64,000 nucleotides of DNA from Impatiens glandulifera (Eukaryota; Streptophyta; Magnoliopsida; Ericales; Balsaminaceae). The stretch spans positions 89,638,846 through 89,702,845 of the forward strand of contig NC_061862.1 of assembly GCF_907164915.1 (NCBI RefSeq). The letters are read 5' to 3'. Below are positions 48,165 through 58,525 of this stretch, piece by piece. A model generated the notes under the pieces. That model was given only the letters and a program-made list of their open reading frames with translations, made no database searches and was not told where the DNA came from. Position 1 is the stretch's first letter; every line of letters starts with the position of its first letter. A program made the position numbers and the translations under genes.

Positions 48165-48903
48165 ATTAATTAAACATTTTCATTAATAAGTAATTTTGGA
48201 AAGACAGAAAATTACCATGAAATCTCGTAATTGTCCCAAATTAAATATAAAAAATAACCAGGTGAAAACAAAAGTAATTTAAAAAACATTTGAAACTCAG
48301 CTGAATCATTTTAATTGTTTTGTTAACTGTCTTGACCTAAATTTTCCAGTCATAGATAGTTAAATTTGTTATGAATTCTACATTTTTTTAATACTCATTC
48401 TAAATTTTCTTCATTCTTTCAATCTTATTTTTTATTTCATTGAAAATTCACTTGATTATCACCGTTTTGTTTATCTTGTGTCAATATTTTTGTTGTCAGT
48501 CTTTTAGTGTACATAAGTAAATAAATAAAATTTTATATTAAAATGTATAATTGAATATTGTAAATAAAAATATGTTTTTGATAACAACAATAATAACCTA
48601 ATTTAAGTGGGTTCATGGATTTGAGAATAATATCAAAATACATATTGGCTAATTTAAATTGGGTATTTCTTTTAATCAATTTGATTTTTTTTCCTAGATG
48701 AACTACTCATAAAGATATAAGGAATTCGTGTTTTAGTTTTTTTATTTAATAGATTTGTCATTAAATAATTATATATAAAACAAAGGTCGTGCTGTAGTCT
48801 TTAATTAGATGTACCTTGGTTAAAGAAAAAGTTTTAAATTGATAAAACTATTAAAGTTCAAATAGTTCAGTTTAATTTTCAAGCTTCAAACCTCCTATTG
48901 AAC
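47086..48903. other. intergenic with microsatellite, no gene seen
   Basis: AT-rich spacer with (TA)n at about 48125-48162. Two similar segments near 47585 and 47815 share GATTTTGAGAA-type blocks and TAAAGAGTATTAATA-type blocks, which suggests MITE relics without clear ends. Confidence 0.5.
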
Positions 48904-49069
48904 CACTGGTAAAAAAAATGGTCAAAACCGAGAGTGAATTTGACCCTATAACTTTCGCGCATCCCTCGGTATTGAGGTAAGGTAACTGTCGCCATCCCTC
49001 GGTATTGACTCCGTCATTAAAAATAATTGTGTATTTACCGAAAGATATCCTCTAGTTCTCGGGTTTTCT

Positions 49070-49545
49070 TCAAATGAGAAAAACCGAGAGTTATTAGCTT
49101 AACCTTCGGTTTTTCCCTTGAAAGAAAAACCGAGAGTTATTGAATGAACCTTCGGTTTTTCCTTTGAAGAGAAACCGAGAGTTATTAGCTTAACCTTTCG
49201 GTTTTTCCTTTGTAGAAAAACTGAGAGTTATTAGCTTAACCTTCGGTTTTTTCCTTTTAAGAAAAACCGAGAGTTATTAGCTTAACCTTCGGTTTTTCCC
49301 TTTAAAGAAAAACCGAGAGTTATTAGCTTAACCTTCGGTTTTTCCCTTTAAAGAAAAACCGAGAGTTATTAGCTTAACCTTCGGTTTTTCCCTTTAAAGA
49401 AAAACCGAGAGTTATTAGCTTAACCTTCGGTTTTTCCCTTTAAAGAAAAACCGAGAGTTATTAGCTTAACCTTCGGTTTTTCCCTTTAAAGAAAAACCGA
49501 AAGCTTCCATTTAACTTTCGGGTTTTCTCTTAAAAATTTACAAAA
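49070..49545. repeat. CACTA left subterminal tandem array, 46-bp unit
   Basis: About ten near-identical copies of a 46-bp unit containing GAAAAACCGAGAGTTATTAG and CTTAACCTTCGGTTTTTCCC. Each unit holds one motif copy in each orientation. Later copies (49261 onward) are almost identical, so expansion is recent. Confidence 0.92.
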
Positions 49546-49729
49546 TAGCCCTATTGTTTTGTGCTCAACCGAATCCCCATACCGAAACCTAAACCTGTTC
49601 AGCCAAACCAATCAATTCATAAAACAAAATCATCATTCCAAAATTCTCCAATCAATCATCCCAACAACATGTTTTACATTAAACCATTAAACATATTCAA
49701 TCAATTCATATAGTCGAAACGTCTTAGAA

Positions 49730-51517
49730 CTAGCTGGTGGGGGGAGGGGGTGGTTGATATTGCCGCATAAACATTTCAAAACTCTCTAATCTTGCATTCA
49801 ATTCTAACATTTCCTTCTCCTGTTTTGCACTTTCCCTATCCATTCTTGAAATCAATTCTACCTTTTCCGCTTGGATTTGATTAATCGTTTGAGTTTTTTC
49901 TTCATCCCTTTTCTTCAATTCCTCAAGTTCCATCGCCATTCTTTGATTCTCCTCAAACAATCGATCAGTGGCTCGTTGAGAATTGTTAGAACTTCGTAGA
50001 TCCTGACGAAAGTGTGTGGGTCGGACGCCTGATCCCATACCGAATACTCCCCCATGTTTTTGGCGTCCGAATACTCTCTCCGTCAACTCAAAGTCTGATA
50101 TTTCCGGTTCGTTACTTAGAACTTCCTCCATCTCAACCTGCAAATTTGAAATAATTTGTCAATTATATAATAATTTATAAACTAGTTATAAGTAATTTAA
50201 TTAAATTCAATTCACATACAATTTTCTCTTGAACGCGGTCGTCCGGGACGGGAGTTGGGTTTTCTTTTGTCAGTTTTGGGGTACGGGTCCTCTTGAACAC
50301 TTCAACGACAGATGGAGCCCGTCCCATTTCAATCGCCTGTTGAAAAAAAAATTATATAACTCATAACAATCTTTATATTAAGTTATTATATAACTCATAA
50401 CAATCTTACCAACTCTTCTTCAATTTGAGCAAACGGTCTACTTCCCGTATGATGCGGGAATTTCAGCTGCTTTCTGTTAGCTATATTTGTGCTACTATTT
50501 TTCTGAAATTCAAATAAAAAAATTGAAGTTAGAATAACTAATATCATATTTTATTTGAATTATGAAACCGTACCTTAAATTTCTCCGTAAAGAAATGGTT
50601 GCGACACACAAACTCCCAATCATCTCGATCGTAGTCTGGTGGAGGATTGGCAAGTACCGCGGCCTCGTCTCCTTTATGGATGCGGATATATTCCTTGTGC
50701 AAATCCGAGCGCCATCTACCCCATATCTGTCTGACGTGTCCCATTGCGGTCTTTCGAAAAGAATCAATAGGACCATTAGTAGCCTCGAACGGATCCTGAA
50801 AATAAAAACATTCAAATGTTTTAAAATAATTATTGAATGATCAATGTATAATTAATTAATCTTTACCTTCACAGCATTCCAAATGTAATCCAATTGGTCA
50901 GCACTTAATGCCTTCCACTTCAAAAGACGGTGCGAGACGGCTGAGGGATCCCGCACAACCGACCCCACATGTCTAGACCACCTTGTTCTTCCAACGTCAA
51001 CACCGCCCGGCCTCCCATCTACCTCTCTAAAAGTGAGAGGAATCCTTGTCCCCGCTGGTCTCTTAGATAACGCAATATTCTTGTTTTTCCCTCGTCTCTT
51101 GCGGGCACAAGATTCTTCAAAATAGATCAAATTCATAATCAGATATGTGAATCAATTCAAACTATAACTAATTGTAAACAAGTTACCTGTCGATGATGGG
51201 TCGGGAGTCGATCCATGCTCCTCCTCTTCATCCACGTCCTGAGGGTCCTCGTGACCCTCGTCGCCAGCCTCATCGTCCTCATCCCCCACATTAGCAAACA
51301 TACTCTCTACAAACTCTTCTGCCTCAGCAGCCTCAACATCCTCGTCTGCTGGGGGAGCAATAGCTATCGGGACTACAACAATAGGTGGTGCATCTCTAGT
51401 AGACGATTCTCGGAGCCTTAAGTTTTCTGATTGTGCAATGAGGTTCTGGTACGGCTTTAAGAGTTTGCTGGGTGTTTTCCTCATACTCCACCAAGGTTCT
51501 TTACTACCTTTAGACAT
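49730..51517 (-). CDS. CACTA accessory protein, Transposase_24 (Ptta/En/Spm) type, 472 residues
   Basis: Six exons join in frame: 51517-51187, 51114-50867, 50795-50574, 50502-50410, 50336-50220, 50137-49730. The N-terminus carries KLLKPYQNLIAQSE, then a long acidic stretch (DEDDEAGDEGHEDPQDVDEEEE) and a basic stretch (ARKRRGKNKN). Exon 3 carries RQIWGRWRSDLHKEYIR and PPPDYDRDDWEFVCRNHFF, the core of the Transposase_24 family encoded next to TNP2 in plant CACTA elements. The C-terminus is a coiled coil of about 70 residues ending QYQPPPPPTS. These proteins are thought to act like TNPA/TNP1, binding subterminal repeats. No stop or frameshift was seen, so the gene may still be functional. Confidence 0.82.
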
Positions 51518-51618
51518 TCTTAATGCATACCATTAATAAATGAGCGACTAATTGAAATAAAGTAGTAATAAGAAATAATATAAAGTAAAAAACATATAAT
51601 CTACCTAATTAATCTGAT

Positions 51619-52642
51619 CTATATATTTGTAAACCGCGGTTTTATTTTTGTCACAATCTTCCAACCGGGTCGGGCTGACATATCAAGCGCGTAGAAGACT
51701 TGTTTTGCTTGACTCGCCAATATATACGGGTCTTGACTTTGGGTTTTTAAAAATCGGTTTACATTTATACTTACGAAGCCATATTTATCCACTTTCACTC
51801 CTAGTTCCCCCAAGTGTGTATCAAACCACTTACACTTGAATAAAACAACTCGTTTGTGAGAAAAGTATTGCACTTCGATTATATCTGTTAAAACTCCGTA
51901 GTATGACATAGTTTCAGACCCATTGAACCCTTCAACAACCACCCCACTATTTTGAGTTGTCAAACCTTCGTCGTGTTTTTCTGTACAGAATTTGTATCCG
52001 TTTACTTTACACCAAATATACATAGACGAGTACATACTTGGACCTTCTCCTAAGATCTTGAGGTCTCTTGATATGTCGTTAAATTCGGTTAATTGAGCAA
52101 CCTATACATACATTTACCCGACATGTAGTTGTTAAAATAAATATAAAGAGTTAGAATATATGGTTTATAATGAACTCACTCTATGTTTGAAATATGCGGC
52201 AAACGTTTCTCCACGAGACTCGTTGTTATTGCAATACTGCATGTAATCTCTGCAAATAGATCGAATATTAAATAACATACTTTTTAATGCTAATTAATAA
52301 CAGCAACATAGAATCTTACATGTAAAAAGGTTCAGCTTCGGGGCAATTTTTCAAAATGTATGAATGAGCTGTCACTCGATCGATATAATCCAAGTTGTAT
52401 ATTTTTCCGTTAGAAAGGTCTTCCAACGATGAAAATATAGAAATGCCCGAGATTTCAGTTTGTGCATTTTCTTGCTCTTCTTCCTCCATATACCTTGCAC
52501 ATAAACTAATACTCTCATTTACAAGATAGCTCTCGCTTATAGAGGCTTCTGGGTGGTCGGCGACGTCTTCTATCTGGCGGCGTCGATTTGGGGTGGCGGC
52601 GTCGATTTGGGCTAAGGGGGCGGAAGAGAGAAGCGGGAGCAA
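51619..52642 (-). pseudogene. TNP2-like transposase C-terminus with DUF4216, truncated and frameshifted
   Basis: Exons 52642-52320, 52249-52180 and 52100-51619. The first encodes SISESYLVNESISLCARYM and HSYILKNCPEAEPF. The second encodes MQYCNNNESRGETFAAYFKH. The third encodes YIWCKVNGYKFCTEK, TQNSGVVVEG, LFKCKWFDTHLG and KVDKYGFVSINVNR, the DUF4216 domain found after the catalytic region of plant TNP2 transposases. The frame breaks by one base near 52075. The upstream catalytic (Transposase_21) region is absent: the reading frame starts in a GC-rich leader-like sequence (GGCGGCGTCGATTTGGG) directly fused to the C-terminal part. Confidence 0.8.
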
Positions 52643-52689
52643 AAACGGGAAAAGAGGAAATGGGAAGAAGAAAAGGGGAAAAGGGTTTT

Positions 52690-53430
52690 AATTTTTTTTA
52701 TTAAATTATTACCGAAAGTTTAAATAAAACTTTCGGTTTTTACATTGATCAAAAACGAAGGTTTTAATAAAACTTTCGGTTTTTGATCAATGTAAAAACC
52801 AAAGTTTTATTTAAACTTTCGGTTTTATCAATGTAAAACCCGAAGGTTAGACTAAAACCTTCGGTTTTCATTTTCATATTTCCGAGAGATGTCAAATAAT
52901 CTCTCGTTTTTGATAACTAATTCCGAGAGTTATATAATAAACTTTCGGTTTTACAATTTGACAAAATTTTAAATTCATTTGTTTATCACTTTCTAATAAC
53001 ATTGAACATCATTAATTTAACTCATTTGATATCCTTAAAACATTTCCCAATACATATGATCAAGCATTACACAAATACATAAGATAATCAAACACAAACA
53101 TTCAAATACACTTCTCTATATAATCAAACACATTCATAAACATTTTAACATTAAACACAATATTAATTTTTAAAATACAACACACAATAGATTATATTAG
53201 TTAGGAGTCTATATGTGAAGGTAAAAAACACTTTAATTTAAAAAATGAGAAGTGATATTTCCGAAAGTTTTATCATTACTTTTGGAAATAGCTATCAAAA
53301 CCGAAAGATTTAGATAACACTCTCGGTCTTGGAAATGGTAAAACCGAAAGTTATATTATTAACTTTCGGTTTTTGATGGTTATTTCCGAAAGTTCATTAT
53401 ATAACTTTCGGAATTATCACTTTACCAATT
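52690..53430. repeat. CACTA internal inverted-motif region
   Basis: Repeated AACTTTCGGTTTT / AAAACCGAAAGTT motifs in both orientations, including long imperfect palindromes such as CCGAAAGTTTAAATAAAACT with its partner. Two segments beginning near 52985 and 53455 (ATTTGTTTATCACTTTCTAA) are direct copies of each other of roughly 200 bp. Confidence 0.8.
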
Positions 53431-53707
53431 GTTAAATTCATTTGTTTATCACTTTTCTAATAACCTTGAACAACATTAATTTAACACATTTGATATCTTT
53501 AAAATATTGCATAATCCATATGATCAAACATTACACACATTCATAAGATAATCAAACATAAACATTCAAATACACTTATCTATAATAATCAAACACAATC
53601 ATAAACACTTTAACATTAAACACAATATTAATTTTTAAAATATAACACACAATAGATTATATTAGTTAGGAGTTAATATTATTTGGTTAAAAACAAAATA
53701 ATTTAGG

Positions 53708-54290
53708 AGTTAAGATATTTTTAATCTAAGGGCAAAACCGAAGGTTTATTTGAAAACCTTCGGTTTTTACCCTTCCCCACACTTAGAAAATTTTCAGATA
53801 TTTTTAATCTAAGGGCAAAACCGAAGGTTTATTTGAAAACCTTCGGTTTTTACCCTTCCCCACACTTAAAAAATTTTCAGATATTTTTAATCTAAGGGCA
53901 AAACCGAAGGTTTATTTGAAAACCTTTGGTTTTACCCTTCCCCACACTTAGAAAATTTTCAGATATTTTTAATCTAAGGGCAAAACCGAAGGTTTATTTG
54001 AAAACCTTCGGTTTTTACCCTTCCCCACACTTAGAAAATTTTCAGATATTTTTAATCTAAGGGCAAAACCGAAGGTTTATTTAAAAACCTTCGGTTTTTA
54101 CCCTTCCCCACACTTAGAAAATTTTCAGATATTTTTAATCTAAGGGCAAAACCGAAGGTTTATTTGAAAACCTTCAGTTTTTACCCTTCCCCACACTTAG
54201 AAAATTTTCAGATATTTTTAATCTAAGGGCAAAACCGAAGGTTTATTTGAAAACTTTCGGTTTTTACCCTTTAGATTTTTTTAAAAGAGG
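53708..54290. repeat. CACTA tandem array, about 83-bp unit, about 7 copies
   Basis: Each unit contains ATTTTTAATCTAAGGGCAAA, then the palindrome AACCGAAGGTTTATTTGAAA with its inverted half CCTTCGGTTTTT, then ACCCTTCCCCACACTTAG. Copies are nearly identical. Each unit can fold into a hairpin. Confidence 0.92.
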
Positions 54291-54518
54291 GTCAAAACCG
54301 AAGGTTTTCAAATAAACCTTCGGTTTTGGCCATGCTGTTTTTTTAAAAGATGAAAAGTAAACAAATAGAACATATAATTAATTAACAACATATTCAAACC
54401 AAACCAAACCAACCAAACATAATACTAATAATTCATGAATATTAAAACAAAACACATACAAATATTGTCATCGTTCGTACGGAAAAACTAATAAAAACAT
54501 AATAAATCTAGAAATTAA

Positions 54519-54812
54519 TTAATTATTAGATGGGGTGGAAGGAGAGGGTGGTTGATTCAGTCGACTCCTCAACACCACAAGTTCCTGTTCGAGATTCTCT
54601 AATCTCTGGGCCATTTCGGCCCTGTCCGTTTTAATTTCACTAAGCAAACGACCTCTTTCCGCATCCCTTAATCGGATTTGTTCCATTTCCAGCGTCATTT
54701 GTCTTACCTCTTTCTCACGTGCCGCAATTTCTGATTGTGCTATCAGATTCTGGTAAAACGGATGCAGTTTCTCCGGTGTACGCCGAAGTCTCTTCCATGT
54801 CGAATCACCCAT
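54519..54812 (-). CDS. short CACTA accessory-like protein, 97 residues
   Basis: Encodes RTPEKLHPFYQNLIAQSE, matching the N-terminal KTPSKLLKPYQNLIAQSE of the Transposase_24-type protein at 51517. A coiled coil rich in E, R and L follows, with a tail LNQPPSPSTPSNN resembling that protein's C-terminus. It looks like a miniature version lacking the acidic, basic and DNA-binding middle. A GC-rich leader exon (about 55110-54982) and an intron ending before the ATG are plausible upstream. Whether it is translated is unknown. Confidence 0.55.
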   Translation of the reverse strand: MGDSTWKRLRRTPEKLHPFYQNLIAQSEIAAREKEVRQMTLEMEQIRLRDAERGRLLSEIKTDRAEMAQRLENLEQELVVLRSRLNQPPSPSTPSNN

Positions 54813-54886
54813 ATCCTAAATGCATTTTCAGATATATATATATATATTAATCAAAAAAAATAACGTAAACTAGCATAAATCTATAT

Positions 54887-54924
<38 letters not shown>

Positions 54925-55109
54925 TAAGAAATCTAAATCTTATAATAAACAAAACAAAAAAAACCAAATGAAATAAATTACCTGAACGAGAGAGGAGAAG
55001 AAGAGGAGAAGAACCGGCTTGGAGGAGGCAGGCGGCGGCGGCGGCGCGGAAGAGAGAGAAATGAGAGATGAGTGAAATGAAAAAGAGAAGGGTTAGGGTT
55101 TGTATTTAT

Positions 55110-55588
55110 AGAGGTTGATGCCGAAGGTTTTCATAAAACTTTCGGTTTTGATATTAGTCAAAACCGAGGGTTTATTAAAGGCCCTTCGGAAAAAACCATT
55201 ACCAAATTTAGAATTTTTATTTAATGAGCAAAACCGAAGGTTCTTTGTAAAACTTTCGGAAATGAACCTTTCAAAAAAGGAAAAACCGAAGGTTCTTTGA
55301 ATAACCTTCGTAATTAAAAAACCAAGGGATTTCAAAACCGAAGGTTTTTACAAAAACCTTCGCAATTAACCCACATCCAACACTTAGAATTTTTTTGGGT
55401 TTTTTGGGAATGTAAAAACCGAAAGTTCTTTGTAGAACTTTCGGTAATAATTAATAAAACCGAAAGTTTTACACCCCTCTCGGAATCTATTTTTAATACC
55501 GAAGGATTTGTTCCTCTCGGGAGTATTTAGGAGAGTTTTACAAAACCTTCGGTAAAAACCGTCGGTAAAGGTCATTTTTTTACCAGTG
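55110..55588. repeat. CACTA right subterminal repeats and terminal inverted repeat
   Basis: At least ten copies of the AAAACCGAAGGTT / AACTTTCGG motif in both orientations, ending in TTTTTTTACCAGTG. This is the counterpart of the left subterminal array but without regular tandem spacing. Confidence 0.85.
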
Positions 55589-55591
55589 AAC

Positions 55592-56140
55592 ATTAATAAT
55601 TAATTGTTTGATTAACATGCAGCCAAAGTAAAGCTAATATGAAATCCAATAAATTATATTTTTCTTACCTTACTCCAGCATGTCTTAAGTGTAAAGGTTC
55701 ATATATAACTAATTGACTGAACTTTTAATAATTCAAATAACCCATTGGAGGTGTAAGAAAGGTTGAAATACTAGTCATTCTCAGAGGAAAATTGTAAGGT
55801 ATATAATATGAAAGACAAATTTTGGATGAAGGTACTATAATTATTGTATTTCAATTTTTTGCATTGTATAATTATATAGTTGAAATGTCAAAAATATTGT
55901 TTAAAAATTCAAGTCTTATATTAGATTTTCAGCTTTAAGTTAAAAACAATCATAATTATAACCATCCTACTAATTTTATACAATTTCTTTAAACTCAGAT
56001 CTAGCTATCACCATTCATCAAATGTAATAAATAAAATATTGAAATATTTGTCACATGAACCGTAAACAATTGTATACAATTTTAGTATTTATGTCCCCAA
56101 AATTTGGAATAACAATATTGTTCCATTTAGTATATTTGGT
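55592..56140. other. intergenic, no gene seen
   Basis: AT-rich spacer between the CACTA element and the Copia-type element. Confidence 0.55.
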
Positions 56141-56430
56141 TGAATATCAACACAAGCCCAATAAGTATATAGGAGGATCTAAAATACATTTCTAGTATGT
56201 TATAGAAGTCTCTAAAACCCTTTAAGAGTTGTAGAATCTAGAAAATTATAAGTAGGTTAGAAGTTTCTAGAATGTCTTAGTTGGAAGAAGAGCTTACAAG
56301 TTTTTTTAGTAGGATCTAGAATGATCCAATATTGTAATGTATAAATAGGTCATTGACCTTCTTTTGTTTGTAACTAAGTAAGTTAAGTAATGTATCATTT
56401 TCTTTTTACACCTAGCATTCTTATTCTACA
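56141..56430 (+). repeat. left LTR of the Copia-type element
   Basis: Homologous to 58054-58305. The left boundary (TGAATATC) is an estimate; the right boundary is set by CTACA before the primer site. Confidence 0.7.
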
Positions 56431-56569
56431 ATTGGTATCACTCAGGGTGGGACGGTCAGGGATCGTCTGTGTTAGAGCTATCTTGAGTTATGAGGAGTTT
56501 GATACTCTACAACTTGTTAGTGTGGCTTGTTAAATATAGTTGAAGTCATGCCGACACTATGGGTGACCT

Positions 56570-57900
56570 TCAAGTAATTTGAGGAATCAAGAAGCTCAAT
56601 AACAAAAACTATAAGCTGTGGGAAACATGTATGGAGTCTTACCTACAAGGTCAAGATATTTGGGAGATTGTAGGTGGTAGTGAATGTTGGAATTTTTAGG
56701 GTCACTAGTATAATAAATAATTGTGCAAATGTCATATTTAATATAAGTCAAAATAATGTGATCTAATGTGATTAAGTTTATGGTTTATGAGTGTATTTAT
56801 CATGAATATAAAGTTAGGATACCTAAGTGACATTTCTAATTTTATGAAGGGGCTGAATTAGAAATAACATAACTATAATAACTAACTTAATGCTAGTTAT
56901 ATGTAACGGTAATGGTCCCCATTTGAAGTACGGACAATTCTCCTTTGCGTTCCCATCAACAAAGAGAGAAATCTATTGACGTACTCATCAAATGGAAAAA
57001 CCATTCCATATAAGGAACTTCAAGGAAAGAGATTAAAAAATCATTCAATCCATTCAAAGTCTAAGAAAGAGAAAATTCATGATTCATCAAATTAAAGTAC
57101 GCTTTCGCATCATTCAGATTTAATTTTTCACACATTAAATTATGATCTAATTAAGATAATTCTAACAGTGAAACTACACAACCAACAAAAGATGCAAGCG
57201 ACATCTTCCGAAAGTGGAAAATTAAAGTAGGCAAAGCAAAGTTTGCTTTAAAGACCAATATTGAAGAAGAAATGTTGGAGCATATTTGGGATACCAAAAC
57301 ACCGAAGGAGGCATGGGATATTTTTTGCTTAGTACAGTGAAGCTGGTATGCAGCGAAATCTTAAAATTAGATCCGACAACTCCTATCAGGATAATTATCC
57401 ATGGGTTGAGACCCAAATATCGTGGGTTTATTGCCACTATACAAGGATGGTCGACACAACCATCACTTGTTGAGTTTGAAAATTTGTTTGTAGGCCAAGA
57501 AGCTATGGTCAAACAAATGGGAGGAGTCTCGTTGAAGGGTGAAGAGGAAGCGATCTACACCAACAAAATCAAAGGTAACTTAAGAGGCATGCTAGTGGTG
57601 GATCTAATAAGGATGGTGACAATGCAAACATTAACTAAGGAAAGAGAGGGACTCATCCAGTGGGAGATTCAAATAATCGTGATAGTAATAGAAAATTCAA
57701 TGGAGAATGTTACAACTATAAAAATATGTGCAACATGGTGAAAGATTGTTGGAAAAGGGAATATTGCAACTTCTCATTCTAAGGAAAATAACAAAGATGG
57801 TTGGGATGTCGAAACATTATTCACTATGAAAGAATAACTAGCTCTCATGGTAACAACACTAGAACATATTGACTAATCATATGACGAGAGACAAACAAAA
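56570..57900 (+). pseudogene. Copia gag relic, interrupted
   Basis: The left part carries KLNNKNYKLWETCMESYLQG and QDIWEIVGG. The right part carries KVGKAKFALKTNIEEEMLEH and IWDTKTPKEAWD, followed by a degraded zinc-knuckle-like cysteine region near 57705-57745. This order is that of UBN2-type Copia gag. Besides the solo LTR insertion there are stops and frame changes, so the gene is dead. Confidence 0.8.
56685..57167. mobile_element. solo LTR inserted in the Copia gag
   Basis: 483 bp, starting TGTTGGAATTTTTAGG and ending GATAATTCTAACA (inverted tips TGTT/AACA). It is flanked by a perfect 5-bp direct repeat GTGAA (56680-56684 and 57168-57172). The gag coding relic stops at one side and resumes in the same frame at the other. 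No internal retroelement sequence remains, as expected after recombination between two LTRs. Confidence 0.93.
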
Positions 57901-58053
57901 ATTGCAAAACTAGTCTGAGTATAAAGGAGGTCGTGTTGGTGGTGACAACTGATAAATCAAGGTTACCGATAGCTCACATCGGTAAAACGATTGTTAGACC
58001 CCGATATAATTCTAACCATGTACCACTTCAAATTGTTTATCATGTCCCAAGAA

Positions 58054-58305
58054 TGAAAAAAAATATAGAAGGATCTAGAATACATTTCTAGTATGTTATG
58101 GAAGTCTCTTGAATCCTATAAGAGTTGTGGAATCTATAAAATTATAAGTAGGTTAGAAGTTTCTAGAATGTTATAGTTGGAAGAAGAGGCTGAAAATATT
58201 TTTTTAGTAGTAGGATCTAGAATGATCCATTTTAATGTATAAATAAGTCATTGACCTTCTTTTGTTTATAACTAAGTAAGTTAAGTAATCCAACATTTTC
58301 CTTTT
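58054..58305 (+). repeat. right LTR of the Copia-type element, truncated
   Basis: Matches the left LTR up to ACATTTTCCTTTT and then diverges where the next element begins. Confidence 0.7.
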
Positions 58306-58525
58306 GAAAAATGATAAGAGCAAGACCACGAATCCGACGTGGCCTGCCACGTTGTCCCATGTGGACCATTTAAATAAAAATATATTATATATATTTTTTC
58401 TCCTTTCCCCCTCATTCTTTCACTCTCTTCTCTTCAGCTCTCTCTTCGGCACCTCTTCAGCTCACTCTCTGGCGATTTCTTCCTTTCAGCGATTCATCGT
58501 CTTCTTCCTTCTTCCTTAGTTCGAA

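Larger units (their letters stand above)
48904..55588 (-). mobile_element. CACTA (En/Spm) DNA transposon, complete ends
   Basis: The left end is CACTGGTAAAAAAAATGG at 48904 and the right end is its inverse, TTTTTTTACCAGTG, at 55588. The 3-bp target duplication AAC is present on both sides (48901-48903 and 55589-55591). Subterminal regions are packed with direct and inverted copies of AACCTTCGGTTTT or AACTTTCGGTTTT, presumed binding sites for the accessory protein. Coding content on the minus strand: a broken TNP2 C-terminal piece (52642-51619), an intact Transposase_24-type gene (51517-49730) and a short related frame (54812-54519). The TNP2 catalytic region is absent, so this copy cannot mobilise itself. 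Confidence 0.93.
56141..58305 (+). mobile_element. deleted Copia-type LTR retrotransposon
   Basis: Two related LTRs (about 56141-56430 and 58054-58305) share TAAGTAGGTTAGAAGTTTCT, GGATCTAGAATGATCCA and GACCTTCTTTTGTTT. The left LTR ends in CTACA and is followed by ATTGGTATCA, a tRNA-Met primer-site match. The right LTR lacks its last 20-30 bases. Between them is a gag relic and a short pre-integrase piece ([13 protein letters not shown] frame near 57955); protease, integrase, RT and RNase H are missing. A solo LTR of another family sits inside the gag. Confidence 0.82.

Noticed and set aside
49070..49545. Regular 46-bp repeats that look CRISPR-like
   Set aside because: There are no unique spacers; the whole unit is repeated head to tail and lies within CACTA ends. 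It is a transposon subterminal array in a plant genome.
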